Below, piece by piece: positions 45,081 to 57,124 of a DNA stretch of 64,000 nucleotides; position 1 is the first letter of the stretch; each line of letters starts with the position of its first letter. Origin of the DNA: Escallonia rubra (Eukaryota > Streptophyta > Magnoliopsida > Escalloniales > Escalloniaceae); contig JAVXUO010000235.1 in NCBI GenBank assembly GCA_033065855.1, forward strand, positions 62,001-126,000. Direction: 5' to 3'. The notes below the pieces were generated by a model. The model worked only from the letters and a program-made list of their open reading frames with translations. It was not told the DNA's origin and made no database searches. The translations under genes were made by a program, and so were the position numbers.

Positions 45081-47034
45081 CAAATGGGCCGATCGAAACT
45101 CGTGATAATTGACAGACCATGGTTTAAGTATCTTGTATATAGCTTCCTCCCGTTTCATCATAAAAAATAGGGTCATTGTAAATCTCAATATGTATCACCA
45201 TTAGTTTGAAGTCATTTAGAAGACCCTACTTTCCCTTAATTAATCAAATAATTGATTAACTTTCATTTTAAATGAAGTCATATATCTTCATAACCATGGT
45301 CACTTATAGGAGACTACCTGCAGACTTCCTAGTTAGTGTATAAACTAGATAAAAGTGGCATGTGTTACTTGTGGAGGATTGTGGTCAACCCAAGTATTCC
45401 AAAATTGACGCGGAAACACAACCCCACCACAAAAGTACAACAAATTACCCTAAAAAAAGTTTGCTTTTCATGTTGGCCCCAGGTGCGCCCAACCCTGCTC
45501 GATTTGGATAATATGGAGTTAGATTTTCTATTTTTCATACCAAGTTCTCTGATTGCAGGAATCAGTTGCTTGTCGATTATCGTGCAACTTGGTTCAGGAC
45601 TCTGGATTCGGCAAGCTCACTGGGGGATAAGTCAGAGTGAAAATTCTTAAACTAGATCGATGTCCTATAGTCAGAAAATATCGATAGTTCTCCCAGTCAG
45701 GCATACTACCTATGGTACTTGCACACCCCAAACTAGTTTAGAATCATTAATGAAAACCTTAAGAGAAACAAAACGTTCAGCTTATCCCTTAAAATCGAGC
45801 TATTGTTACAAATAATGAACACAAATGTTTCTGATAACTTTTTTTACATGATTTGGTCTGATCATATACATTTAAGTTTATTATTTCAAATTTTATCCAA
45901 GAATGAGCGGCCAGCTTTTGACAAGCTCGCAGTGGAAGGAACTAGTCAACTTTTGCCAAATAGTCATCACCACCTAACTCAATTCCATTAGTATTTACAT
46001 TAAATTCCCATATATTGCTATCATTGTCCCCAACTTGACTCTATGACAAAAGTAGTGCATCACTGTACTTAACATGCACTTAACTGGTTCTATGAGGTAG
46101 TAAACTGCCAAGCATGTGAACTATAAAGTCATCATTTGCTATACATGTTAAACTAATTTTTGATGGTTCTTTGGGGAGTTTAAAGTAGTACCCGCACGGG
46201 CCATCATACTATAATTGCATTGCTAACTTACCTAGTTCTACATAGACATAAAATCAAGATCATAATTTACAAAATGATCAACAATGCCCGTGAGCTAAGC
46301 ATATGTAGGTAAGACTTAATAATGTCACCATGGTGAAGGTCTATAGTTAAGGGATCACACCTAGGAGCTGCATAAGATTACAAATAAATGCTAAATTAAC
46401 TTCATTGTATTGCAGTCCTCATACTGGATAACTCAAGTAACTAATTTCACTCATAACTAATTGTATTATTTCTCGTAACAAATAACAAATATATGCTTTA
46501 CAATGAGAGACGATTTGACCTGAAAAGTCATGTTGAATAAGAAATGGCCACAAAATCTCACTATCGTGCACATAGACCAAAAGTCTTAATTTAAAATCCA
46601 ACGCTCACAGGTAATGCAATTGATATAGAAAAAAAAAAACTCTAAGGTCTATACTAACACCAAGTTGTGTTTGCCAAAAGCAAACACCCAAACAAAACAA
46701 ATAAAGAATAAAGCACCGAGAGCACAAATTAATAAAATTCTTCACACTAACATAAACGCTACAAAAAAAAAAAAAAATCTCATTTTAATTTCATTGCTCT
46801 TGATCCACACATCCGTCCTTACTTGCCGATTGTCTGAAAATCCCTAGGCCTTATGGTTTCTGTATGTTCATTCTTTTCTCTTAACAAAAACACGTCAATT
46901 GGCATGGCTTCACATACCCTTAAAAGTGTTAACCTGTCTGTCACATGGTCAATTCAGATGGGAAATATTATTAGAGGGACTAAAACAGAGGAGGCATAGT
47001 ACAACGTATCATTTTAAGAATTTAGCAGTATACA
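45081..47034. other. intergenic, nothing recognised
   Basis: AT-rich DNA with chance frames only. CTTCCTCCCGTTTCATCATA near 45146 could be a decayed Stowaway terminus, but no partner end was found. Confidence 0.4.
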
Positions 47035-47933
47035 TGGTCAGTTTGAAATCACTTATAATTTTAGTTTTCAAAAAAATAAAAATTAGTTTAGTTTTTATTT
47101 TTTACAAAAACAAATGGGTGTTTGATAATTAGTTTTTATTTTGAGTTTTTTCTTTACCACTTTTTTTCTTAATTTTTCCACCAACCATTTTTCTCCAACA
47201 GATTCTCAGAACTCTTTTAAGCACCACCATCGGTGGGTGGCACCACCACCATCCAATTCGCAGCACCATCACCATAATCAAATGCGATGGTGTGGGGTGG
47301 TGACAGTAGGACAAATTGTGGGTTGTGCGACGGTGCTGAGGTGGCGGCTTTGCTTGAGGTCTCATTGATTGTCTATGGCAATGGGGTGAAGATGGTGGGT
47401 TGAGGTCTGATTCATTGTCGAAGGCGTGGGTTGGCGACGGGGGGCCAGATCCGTGGGTAGTGATGATGGTAGGGTGACGGTGTTGGGGCAGATCTGTGGG
47501 TGGCAGTGGCAAGAGTGTGGTGGTGGTGTGGCAGACCCGTTTTTGTAGACAATAATAAGGTGACGACGGCGATATGGACATATTTGTGGGTCAAGATGGC
47601 GATAGGGACATATTTGTGGGTCACGATGGCGATAGGATGACAACGGGGCAGATTTGGCCGGTGGAAGGAAGTGTCTGGTGGTGGTGGTGGAGCTCTGTGT
47701 GAGAGGGATTTTCTTAAAATGATACTCATTTTTTTTATTCTAAAAAAGTTTGAAGGTTAGGTTTCAAAACAAAAACCAAAATTAAAAATCCAAAATGAAA
47801 ATTTTAAAAACAGTCCCGTTTTAAAAACTGATTTTTAAAACAGAAGGAAAAAAAACGAAAAAACTGTCTGTCAAACATAATTTTTTTCTCCAATTTACAA
47901 AATTAGAAAAAAAAAACGTTGTCAAACGCTACC
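47035..47933. mobile_element. TIR element with GGTGG/CCACC core, 899 bp (family also at 13212)
   Basis: The left end GGTCAGTTTGAAATCACTT and the right end GTCAAACGCTACC (GGTAGCGTTTGAC read inward) match the 13.2-kb copy. AT-rich arms with TTTTTATTTTTTACAAAAA and AAATGGGTGTTTGATAA are shared. The core (about 47215-47705) is GGTGG/ATGG trinucleotide-like and contains a local tandem block, GGACATATTTGTGGGTCA, twice (about 47577 and 47607). Long frames in the core arise from this composition. Confidence 0.6.
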
Positions 47934-47957
47934 ATAAACTTATATAAAAAATCGAGT

Positions 47958-48067
47958 AAAATACGAGGGACAAAAATGAAATTATCCCTTATAGCATACG
48001 GAGTATTTATTCTTTCAAGAATCTAAAATACGAGGGACAAAAATGAAATTATCTCTTATAACATACG
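47958..48067. repeat. 67-bp-offset tandem duplication
   Basis: AAAATACGAGGGACAAAAAT and the following ATGAAATTATC-CTTATA-CATACGG occur at 47958 and again at 48025, with few differences. It sits between the TIR element and the hairpin at 48067-48177. Confidence 0.8.
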
Positions 48068-48177
48068 GTGTAGCATCACATTCTTAGAAATATTAGATTC
48101 TTTTTTCTAAAGAAATGTTAGATTCTTTTTTCTTTAGAAAAAGGAATCTAACATTTCTAAGAATGTGATGCTACACC
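48067..48177. repeat. hairpin with 46-bp arms and 19-nt loop
   Basis: The left arm 48067-48112 starts GGTGTAGCATCACATTCTTA. The right arm 48132-48177 is its reverse complement with two mismatches. The loop repeats part of the arm (ATGTTAGATTCTTTTTTCT). Likely a small foldback element or local inverted duplication. Confidence 0.88.
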
Positions 48178-48499
48178 AAGTAACAAAGAAAAGAAGTGAG
48201 GGTACCCATCCTGATCACCGTACCCAAGAAAAGGATGTCAGCCGTCCAGAAGCCAAGCTATCAATCTCAAGGACTTCTTCATTTTATTCTATGTATGTAA
48301 AACTGACAATAATTTTTTATGTCAATTCCTTTTAACATCGTCTTTCCGGCATTGTAGTTTTAAAAAGTAAGATTGTTTTGTTTTTGAGGACTTGAAATCA
48401 ACATCAATGAAGGTTGCGTCCGTTACAAACATAAAAAGAATTTTGGTACATCTGAAGAGACAATCAGTAACAACAAATTGACTAATTTTGAGTCGCTAA

Positions 48500-50600
48500 A
48501 TCAAAAGAAAGAAAGTTAGAAAGCAATTACATTAAAGCTTTTGAAAACTTGTTTATATTTGATGCCATACATATAAGAGCAAATATTACGATGAGAGCTG
48601 TTACAAATGACAACAAAATCATTAGACCTTACACGTATGTAAGCATCCCTCAATGCGCAAAGTAGCCTTCTAGACCGTCAAAATCGTCCTCCTTTGAAAA
48701 CGAAAGTGGTATATGCTTTGTGTATTTGATCCAATGGAACTCGTATTCGTTCAATGAAAACAATTTCCATTTCGAGTCCGATCGATGTTATATGCTTGTG
48801 TATGTCACCAACCCTATTCATTTTGTTATTTCCTCATGATCATGATTAGGCGCAACTCCCATTTATCATCTATTAATATAAAAAAGGCACATATCGTTTC
48901 GTTGTGTATATCATACAGTCATGTATAAATGTACTTGTTTTATGATTAAAAAGTGACAAAATATTATCCAAAGAACTATGTAGAATGTTCTTTTCTGGAA
49001 CATTCCAATATTATCCAAAGAACTATGTAGAATACTCTTTATTTAATCCTTAAAATCATGCATTATAATCTTTATACCAATATAACTTTCCAAAATATGT
49101 TTTCTATTATTAGGAAAGTATATACCATTGTACATTTACAGGGTATATGCCTTTTGTATATGAGTAAAAATTACATGAATCCAAAGAAAGAAAAGCAAAA
49201 AGGCAATACTTAAAGCTTTCAAAAAGCTTGTTTATAGTTGATGCCATACAAAAGAGTAAATATTATGACAAGAGCTGCTACAAATGGCAACAAATTTTTA
49301 GACTTCACACGTATGCAAGCACCCCTCAATGTGCAAAGTAGCATTCTACACCGTTAAATCGTCCTCCTTTGAAAACAAAAAGTGGTATATGCTTTATTTA
49401 TGTATGTGACGCAATGAAAGTAGTGTTCCTTCGAAACATTTCCATTTCAAGTCCCATCAATGATATATGCTTGTGTAACCCACTCTAAGAGGGTGTTTGA
49501 AATTGATTATGAGATGGTCAAACCTGATTTAATCTAAATTAAATTAGGTATGTGGGTGTTTGACAAAAAAGATTAAGAGATTTAATTCATCTCAAAAAGC
49601 TAAAAACTGATTGAATCCTTAATCCTCAAAAGTAAGGATTTTGAAATAATAATTTTTTTCATAATCAGGTTTGACCTTCTAATTTACCAACATATCCCCA
49701 TATTTTTTTACAAAAAGACCTCTCATACCCCTTAATTAATTATCTTAGATTTTATCTCTTCTCCTACTGCTAAACTCTTCCTACAGCTAGATAAATTTTT
49801 TTTTTTTGCTTAAGATAAGCTTTATTTGTAATTTGAGGATGTTATCGTACTATAAGCAATAACACGAGATTATTTGTATTTTTAATTTAAAATAAAAAGT
49901 AACAATTTCTGTAGGTACGTGAAAATAGTTATTTTAATAATTTATTTGGGCATTATAGTTATTTATGAATAAAAATTATGTTAACGTTGCTTGTATATTA
50001 GAAAATTATTTATTGAGTGTCTTCTTTGGTCATTTTGTCATAATGAAATTGATGTAAGTACTTTTTATCCAAACATTTTTTATAGATTTAATATAGTTTA
50101 CAACTATTTTTGTCAAACAGTAAACTGATTCTGATTAAATCAGATTTTGAAAACTGATTAAGATTTAAGCTGAATCTGCTTTATTTAATCAATCCCAAAC
50201 GGGCTCTAAAATGCCGCGCTCATACGTGGCCTATTCGCTTCGTTCTTTTTCTCATGATCGTGGTTACTCACTCACCCGCCATATATCACTCATCAATTAT
50301 AAAAAGAAGCACATACCGTTTTGCATAACTATGTACACCATGCAGTCATGTACAATTGCACCTTGCACTTGTTTTATGGTTAGAAATTTACAAAACACTT
50401 AATCCGTCTCAATTTTCTTTTCTGAAACATTTCAATATTATCTAAAGAATTATGTAAAATATGCTTTATTTAATGCGTACAACCGTGTACGCTAATCTTC
50501 ATACCAATATATATATTTCCAAAATACGTTTTCCATTATTAGGATAAAGTACATTTCCAAATATACATTTCCGGGGTATATGCTCTTGTATATGACCCGT
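48500..50600. repeat. tandem segmental duplication (about 660-bp units), second copy split by a MITE
   Basis: Unit 1 (about 48500-49166) and unit 2 (about 49180-49488 plus 50207-50597) share ordered blocks: TTGATGCCATACA, CGTCCTCCTTTGAAAAC, AGTGGTATATGCTTT, TATATGCTTGTGTA, CATGATC, TTATCNAAAGAA, TTCCATTATTAGGA-like and GGGTATATGC. The offset is 679 bp at the left end. Unit 2 is interrupted exactly by the Tourist-like element. Unit 1 also holds a small internal repeat, ATTATCCAAAGAACTATGTA, twice (about 48963 and 49012). The duplication abuts the ITPK promoter. Confidence 0.8.
49489..50206 (+). mobile_element. Tourist-like (PIF/Harbinger) MITE, 718 bp, reference copy
   Basis: The ends GAGGGTGTTTGAAATTGATT and GAGCCCGTTTGGGATTGATT (read inward) form about 21-bp TIRs. 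The flanks are the 3-bp target duplication TAA (49486-49488 and 50207-50209). The empty site is recoverable from the paralogous unit of the surrounding duplication, which confirms the insertion. AT-rich interior, no transposase. Related copies lie at 5-7.4 kb. Confidence 0.85.
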
Positions 50601-50780
50601 GCAAGACCATGGTCAAAAAGGGCCTTATATTAAATAAAAACCCCCCCCAACTGCATCAAAATTGACCTGTCACTTTCACTGATCCCAGCCGTCCATCCCT
50701 CACCACCACATAAATCCAACCGTTCCTATAACGCGTTACTTTTGTGCGGCGGGAATCCGTATAATCTCCCCAGAATATGC

Positions 50781-50786
50781 CACGTG
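50781..50786 (+). promoter_or_regulatory. G-box in the ITPK promoter
   Basis: GCCACGTGGA contains the palindromic G-box CACGTG about 70 bp upstream of the TATA box, a binding site for bZIP and bHLH factors. Actual use is not shown by the sequence. Confidence 0.4.
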
Positions 50787-50852
50787 GACTCCCCCACTCG
50801 TCCTTTTCACAAACCACGGTTTACTTGATCCTTAACCCTTCTTCCGACCTCT

Positions 50853-50862
50853 ATATATATAC
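50853..50862 (+). promoter_or_regulatory. TATA box of the ITPK gene
   Basis: TATATATATA lies about 210 bp upstream of the ITPK ATG, followed by pyrimidine-rich leader-like sequence. Transcription would start near 50885. A telo-box-like AAACCCTAA lies in the leader at 50948-50956. Confidence 0.6.
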
Positions 50863-51001
50863 ATGCCCTTCGCCTCCATTTCCCCTCTCTCCCGTCCGTC
50901 TGTATTGTGTGCTTTTCGCACCTCCACTGCGTGAAAAATAGGAGCGCAAAACCCTAACCTGCAGATTGCTCTCTGTTAAAGCTACGGGTTTCGATCTTTG
51001 A

Positions 51002-51106
51002 ATGTGGTTTACGGCGGATTTAGCGGCGATTTCCTCAACAGCAACGGTCAACACGCGGCAGCAATGGCGGATTCGGCGAGGCGGTTCGGGGTGGGCTACG
51101 CGCTAG
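51002..51106 (+). other. uORF overlapping the ITPK start (34 codons)
   Basis: ATG at 51002 opens a frame that passes the ITPK ATG (51064) in another phase and stops at TAG 51104-51106. Its context is weak (T at -3, T at +4), while the ITPK ATG has G at -3 and G at +4. Leaky scanning would allow ITPK translation at reduced efficiency. Confidence 0.55.
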
Positions 51107-52137
51107 CGCCGAAGAAGCAGAGCAGCTTCATCCAGGCCTCCCTGGTTTCGCTCTCGCGAGAGCGCGGGGTCGATCTCGTCCGAATCGACCCGGACCGTCC
51201 CCTGGCCGACCAGGGACCCTTCGATTGCGTGCTCCACAAGCTCTACGGCGACGATTGGAAGCAACAGCTCGACGATTACGTCGCCCAAAACCCTAACGTT
51301 TTGATCATCGACTCGCCGGAGGCGATTTCCCGGCTGCACAACCGGATTTCGATGCTCCAGGTCGTGTCCGAGATTAGCGTTGAGGAGACCGACACGGCGT
51401 CTTTTGGGATACCGAGGCAAGTCGTGATTTACGAGACGGCAACGCTCTTGGATCCGGCGGCGTGGGGCGAGAGTTTGGAGTTTCCGGTAATCGCCAAGCC
51501 GTTGGTGGCCGACGGCAGCGCGAAATCCCACAAAATGTCGCTCGTGTTCAACCACGACGGGTTGAAGAAGCTCAAACCCCCAATCGTACTACAAGAGTTT
51601 GTTAATCACGGAGGGTTGATTTTTAAGGTGTATGTTGTGGGGGAGTATGTGAAATGTGTGAAACGGAAGTCGTTGCCCGACGTGACGAAGGAGAAATTAA
51701 GGAGTTTGGAGGGTTCCTTGTCATTCTCTCAGGTGTCGAATTTGACCTCGAACGAGAGGAATGACGACAAGTACTACAAGATGATGAATTTGGAGGATGC
51801 GGAGATGCCGCCTGAGTGCTTGGTTAATGATATTGCGAGCGGGTTGAGGCGGGCGATGAAGCTGCATTTGTTCAACTTTGATGTGATTAGGGATACAAGG
51901 GTTGGGAACAGGTACCTTGTGATTGACATTAACTATTTCCCTGGGTACGCGAAGATGCCGGGGTACGAGAGAGTCTTGACTGACTTCTTTTGGGATGTGT
52001 TGAACAAGAAGCAGATAGGGTTTGATGGCCGGCGCGCCAGGAAGTTGGTGGGGAATAATGGATGCGGTGAGGATGAAGGAGAACTTCCTGTTTCGCCGTT
52101 GAAGAGGGAAGATAACGAGAAAACGATTCAAGTCTGA
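51064..52137 (+). CDS. ITPK1: inositol-tetrakisphosphate 1-kinase (ITPK1-like)
   Basis: A single exon of 357 codons. The frame continues upstream to a TTG at 50998, but 51064 is the first in-frame ATG and gives the expected plant N-terminus, [18 protein letters not shown]. The protein is an ATP-grasp inositol phosphate kinase: an N-terminal inositol-phosphate-binding fold ([24 protein letters not shown]), then the ATP-grasp core with [57 protein letters not shown] and [17 protein letters not shown]; the Asp/Asn metal-ligand region is complete. Close to Arabidopsis ITPK1, which phosphorylates inositol tri- to tetrakisphosphates and InsP6 in phytate and phosphate-starvation signalling. A C-terminal extension of about 35 residues after [10 protein letters not shown] is charged and probably disordered. 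The 5' half is notably GC-rich against its surroundings. Confidence 0.96.
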   Translation: MADSARRFGVGYALAPKKQSSFIQASLVSLSRERGVDLVRIDPDRPLADQGPFDCVLHKLYGDDWKQQLDDYVAQNPNVLIIDSPEAISRLHNRISMLQVVSEISVEETDTASFGIPRQVVIYETATLLDPAAWGESLEFPVIAKPLVADGSAKSHKMSLVFNHDGLKKLKPPIVLQEFVNHGGLIFKVYVVGEYVKCVKRKSLPDVTKEKLRSLEGSLSFSQVSNLTSNERNDDKYYKMMNLEDAEMPPECLVNDIASGLRRAMKLHLFNFDVIRDTRVGNRYLVIDINYFPGYAKMPGYERVLTDFFWDVLNKKQIGFDGRRARKLVGNNGCGEDEGELPVSPLKREDNEKTIQV

Positions 52138-55100
52138 AAACGTGGGTGGGTGTTGGCCTGAGACGAGCAGATTTGGTCTAGATAGGACTTAGTTACAGTG
52201 GTGAATAATTAGGTTTCTTTGGTTTGGATGCTGCTAATGAGGGCAGGACATTGCATGGTGGTCCAAGTTGGTCATGTACATTCTTCCGATTGATGCTTTT
52301 GGAGATAGTACTTGCTTCAGAGGAAGGTACTTCTCGAACACTCTGAAGTTGTTTAGGAAGGTTAAGTTGTCTTTTTGAGGCACATGTATCTCCTGGCTTA
52401 GAAACATATCTGATGTGTGCCATTTGGCAACTTTAACCAATGAATTTTGCCATTTTGTCGATGATAGTTCCTTGTCGTTTATGTTTCCTTTTCGCAATCA
52501 TGAACTGACATCTTATCTTGGAGCATTAAGCCTTATGTTTACCTTTAGATTTCCTATAATCTGTCTGTGGACTTATTCAGAATCTAATATGATTTTCTGG
52601 TAAAAAATGGAATGTGACTGTTAGGGGCAACATTCTATGTTTGAATCATTCCTTTTTGTTGCACCATCGTGTTAAAAAGGGAATGAGCTGTTTTATTCAT
52701 TCGGCTAGGTTTGAGTGAAAGTATGTCAGGTATCCAGTCCTTTTCTAGATTGCATATGTACTGAATTCCTTTGGAGTGCTCAGTTGCGCATGACACTTTA
52801 TGATTTGAAGTTGTAGTTCCATGACTGAACTTCTAAAGAAGTGTCACTTTTGTTACGTGGCATGATTGGGTTCTGTTATATGTAGATAGTAGACACCAGG
52901 AAGGAACGGACAAGCAACTGGAAGTTTTTAATTGCGGAAACAATGTCAAACTGTCTTTGGATAGAGCCGATATGTGACTGGATGTATTTAATGCTGGAAG
53001 CACATTTAAACTGTTTTCATAAATTCGTTTTTAGAAATTGGCTTGCCTTCAAGGAAGCTTCCATGCATATTTGGAGCAGCCCTGTTTTGTTGAAGCACAA
53101 TCGATTATTTACATTTAGACAAGAACTGTTGATAAGTTTGTTCTGACAAGGAGGAATCAGTCACACGTTCATTGCCATGCCTTCCATATGGCATAAACCG
53201 TTCATCTGTAAAATTACATTTTGTCGTTATCTTCAGGTACTAAAGTAAATGCTGACACAGTAGCGACTATAATGATTTGGGAAGCACGGTGTAATGTTTA
53301 AGAGTCTTCTATACAGAAATGGTGGGTGCGTTGTCTTGTACCCTAGGATAGTTTTTGGCTCTTTGCAACAATATGAAATACCATTTGTTTAGATGTAAAG
53401 TAGAGGTCTACAAAACTGAATGGATAGGAGAAGAAACAGAGAGAAGGTCGAGGAGTCCCAGAGCCAATTCACCAACAGTAAAGAGATGACAAAATATCCG
53501 AGCGTCTCTTCTGCCCCCTAAGTCTCGGACAAGGCTAAAGTATGGTTTTCTCATCAAGAATGGGCAGAATAGATGAATTGCAGCTACGGTGTCAAAGCTT
53601 CAAGTCTTAGATAGATACCCGCACTCATCCCATTTATCGCCGTTTTACTGTTTAAAGTCATTATGCAAGAACAAGCCCGTGTTTCTCATTCTGAAAAATA
53701 TATGATAAATATTATTGGATATGCACGTGGCAAATTCAGTGGGAAGTGTTGGACACATTTCTCATACCCACGTAGCTATATAGACATAGCTACGGTTTTC
53801 GTTTCATTTCCTTGACCAGTCACTTGTTTTGTGAGGGATATGTCATTTTGAGTAGCTACCCCGGGCCTGTTTTTTTTTTTCTTTTCCTTATCTGTTGCTT
53901 ACTCACTATTCAAGCTTGTCCTCACATGTTACAGGGAGTGAGAGGCTGAACATAAAGGAATTTAGGTGAACATACTCTGCTTCAGCTTAAGTTAAGATGT
54001 CTAGCCCTCGCCTTACCTGGTACATATATATTATTGGACACTGGAAATAAGTATGGTTAACATGATTGTTCCAATTTGGTGAATTTGATCAAGAAGCAAT
54101 GCCCAAAGCTTGAAAGACGGAAGTAATTACATTGAGAAGCATTTTATTCTCTTTGCGAGAACTTCCAGATTGAAGAAGCATTTCGAAGGGGCTCTAATCC
54201 ATTTGGTCTGCCTTCTAAGAATGCTTTTTCTCTATTTGGGCCGTCTAGGGTGCCGCTTCCGGTTTTTTTTTTCTTTTTCTCAAAAGCAATGAGTGAACTT
54301 CTAAAGTTCTCTTTGGATAAATATTTCTCAAGCGCGTCGTAAATATCAGCTTATGCATTGATTGCGTATTGAGGGATATGTGTGAACAATTTCTAAGCTT
54401 GCAAAGATGACATAGGAAATTGGAACAGAGTAAACCGTATAAAAGGTAATGCAGGATTCTATCATCTAAAAGATGCCACCTTGCACGTGTTTCCAATTAT
54501 CAAAATGTAGGAATGAAACAGAGTGGTACTTATTTTTGATAATGAATGAAAATAGAAAAGAATGGTACTAAAGTAACAGTATCTGAGACTTAATTAATTG
54601 CTTGCTGGATAATTACGAAATGGTATAGCATATATTGACTATTGACTAATGGATAAGTATGCACTATTGACTATTTATGCACACTCAAACAGTTAAATTT
54701 TAGAAGTGCATATCTAATAATATTGTTATCAAGAGAGCGCATAAACAAAGAAAAAAGAAGTGGAGATGATGCTTGAGGATGTGATCATCAGGTGCAATAA
54801 TCAGAAATTAAGAAAGTGAAGGCTGGTGTCTGTCTGAGTCGTATCATGTATGCATGCTGCATAAAGATACGGAAAACAGTTAGTTTCAATCTATGTGTAT
54901 TGTGTCATATTTGAAAATACATGCCGTGTATAGTTAGATCTTGACATCTATGCTATTGTCCTGTGTCATTGTCATTGACGATCATATCTTCTTGTAATGA
55001 GAAGTACAAATATCCCTAAATTGAATCTTTCGCTAAATGAAGTGGTGATGGGCTTCAACGTGCTTTGGCCTTTATGGAAGTAGGATTGGCATAATGTTAG

Positions 55101-55728
55101 TATGCTGTTGGTTTGATGCTGTTTGGGTGCTCTGACAAAAATGATTTTATCATGGGTTCAGGTTTATACTTTAGAGTTCTCCACTTTCTGAGTTTGTAGG
55201 GTTCTGCCATATTGCTATATGTTTGCATATATTCGAAGTTAGTTATGCTCCTCTTATAGATGTGAATTTTTTTATAGCATTTTCCTTAATCAGGTTAATC
55301 TTTTCAGATGACCTGATGGTTGCTCTTTATTTTGTTTATTTTTTTCCGATTTTGACTTCTCTTATCCTCTCCTATTTCTATTCTAGTCCTTGTATTGAGA
55401 ATCCTTCAGCATCTATAGTATACTCGTTACATATTTGTTTAATGCAGACAAAGAACAAAGCTGATACTAATAAGAATTGGTATACAATCTAGAAAACAAT
55501 GAAAGATAATTTTTTGGAAGGAGAAATTTGACCCTTCTTTTGCCAAGCATCTATTACTGTGCTGGTGAAAAATGGAAAAGGAAGTTCATGCTGATTAAGG
55601 AAAAGATATGTATCTGTCTAGTTAGTGAAGAGAATCTCGGCTTCTCATGCTAGTGAGTATCTAGGATGCATTTCCGTAATAAATGACAAAATTATGCAGG
55701 TAGGTGCAGAAAGTACCCTCCTTGTAAC
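52138..55728. other. ITPK 3' region and intergenic DNA, nothing recognised
   Basis: The first few hundred bases are presumably ITPK 3' UTR. The rest has ordinary AT-rich composition with only short frames on both strands. I could not assemble a gene or transposon. Confidence 0.45.
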
Positions 55729-55881
55729 GACCTGGCCCACGGCCCATCCCAGAGTGTTGCATCCCTCAAAAGGGCTAGTCAATAGGTGCTTGAGAGTTCA
55801 TTTGCACGATCTTATAACGCAAATTCCTTCCTCTTCGACTTTCGACGTGGGACAAGATCCGACTTAACCTTATATCACGCA

Positions 55882-56848
55882 CAAGGAAGCACCGACACCT
55901 CTCCTAGGTGGAGGTATGGTGTCCTAAACAGACGGACACCCCGACACCCTCCTGACCCCGGCCGGCACGTGTCTGACACCCCTAATCGGTGTCTGATTTT
56001 TTTTTAATTTCCGACACCGTGTCGGACACTGCATGGAGTAGTGTCAGACTGTTTGGGGCCAATTTGAGATTTTTTGAACTAATTTGGGGGTCAATCTGTA
56101 ATAAATAAAATATATGGGGTTCTCTTACAAAAATATTAAATATGCCCTAATTTGTTGAGCCATTACCGTCTTTCTCTTTCTCTCCTCACTGCTACTGTCT
56201 GCCAACCACATCAAGGGCTGTCGCCGACTCGCCGCTGTTGCCGGAGCTCTTGCCGCTGTTGTCGGAGCTATTGCCGACAGTCACGGCTACAGTTGCCAAA
56301 GATAACGAAGCCAGCTGCTGTCTTTGTCGCCGTCGCCAGAGGTCTCGCCATCGTCGCCGGAGGTCCTCTACCGCCGTCGTTGACCAACATGTGTCCTTCT
56401 CTTTGTATCATCATTTGACTTTGTGACTCGTCTCCTTTTTTCTTTTGTACTGAAGTCTCTCTGTAGTCTGTACTCTCTCGTTTCTTTCCTTTTTTTCTTT
56501 TTTCTCATCCTATCGTGCATATCTGATGCATACCGAATTACCGATCGTCTCTCTTGTTAATTTCAATGGTCTCTCGTTTCTTTCATATATGTTTCAGACT
56601 TTCAGTGGGCACATTTTTTTGTTAAATATTTGATATTTGACTTAGTTTTTTTGTCCTGACGGTCCTGTACATTGACTAAATAAACATTGACCAAATAAAT
56701 GTTGCTTGTAAGGCTTAAGAAGTTTCTTATGTTATGTATCATGTACTATGTTGGATTTAACTTTTAAATATGACTTGTATTTGAATTCCTTGTTTTGGTA
56801 GTTTTTCATTATTGTTTGCTATTTTTGATTGTGGAATGTATTTGATAT

Positions 56849-56907
<59 letters not shown>

Positions 56908-57043
56908 ATATATAAAATAAAAATATATTAAAAAAATAGCGGTGTCCTGCGGTGTCGAAAATCTGAATTTTATGGAAATTGTGGTGTCCGGTGTCCCCGT
57001 TGGTGTCGGTGTCCGACGCGGTGTCCGTGTCCGTGCTACCTAG
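55882..57043. mobile_element. non-autonomous hAT-type element, 1,162 bp, GGTGTC-rich ends
   Basis: A perfect 8-bp target duplication ATCACGCA flanks it (55874-55881 and 57044-57051). The ends read inward CAAGGAAGCACCGACAC and CTAGGTAGCACGGACAC. Both subterminal zones are clusters of (G)GTGTC/GACAC(C) repeats. The middle has a GCCGxxGTCGCC-type GC-rich patch (about 56215-56390) and a (TA)n(TG)n microsatellite (about 56849-56906). No transposase. The perfect duplication suggests a fairly recent insertion. Confidence 0.88.
56849..56906. repeat. (TA)n(TG)n compound microsatellite
   Basis: TA units followed by TG units inside the hAT-type element, probably highly variable in length. Confidence 0.85.
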
Positions 57044-57124
57044 ATCACGCATAGCCCAGGACCTCCCCTAGTATACAGCCTGATCTCCATCCACCCCAGT
57101 TCATAGCAAGTGTAGGATGTCAAA

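Larger units (their letters stand above)
55729..57124 (+). repeat. possible short LTR-like repeat, interrupted by a hAT-type element
   Basis: TGTAACGACCTGGCCCACGG at 55729, GTGGGACAAGATCCGACTTA near 55848 and GCAAGTGTAGGATGTCA near 57108 resemble a dispersed plant LTR/TRIM-type repeat whose halves join when the hAT insertion is removed. CTCCT precedes it and recurs just after it. Class uncertain; old. Confidence 0.3.

Noticed and set aside
47129-47729. Minus-strand frames of 93-150 codons rich in His, Pro and Thr
   Set aside because: They follow the CCACC-type core of the TIR element; low-complexity products.
50998-51063. N-terminal extension of ITPK to 379 aa
   Set aside because: The codon at 50998 is TTG, not ATG, and plant ITPK1 proteins start at the equivalent of the ATG at 51064.
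56152-56426. Frames of 88 and 62 codons rich in Leu, Arg and Ser
   Set aside because: Within the hAT-type element's GC-rich patch; two phases are open at once and neither resembles a transposase.
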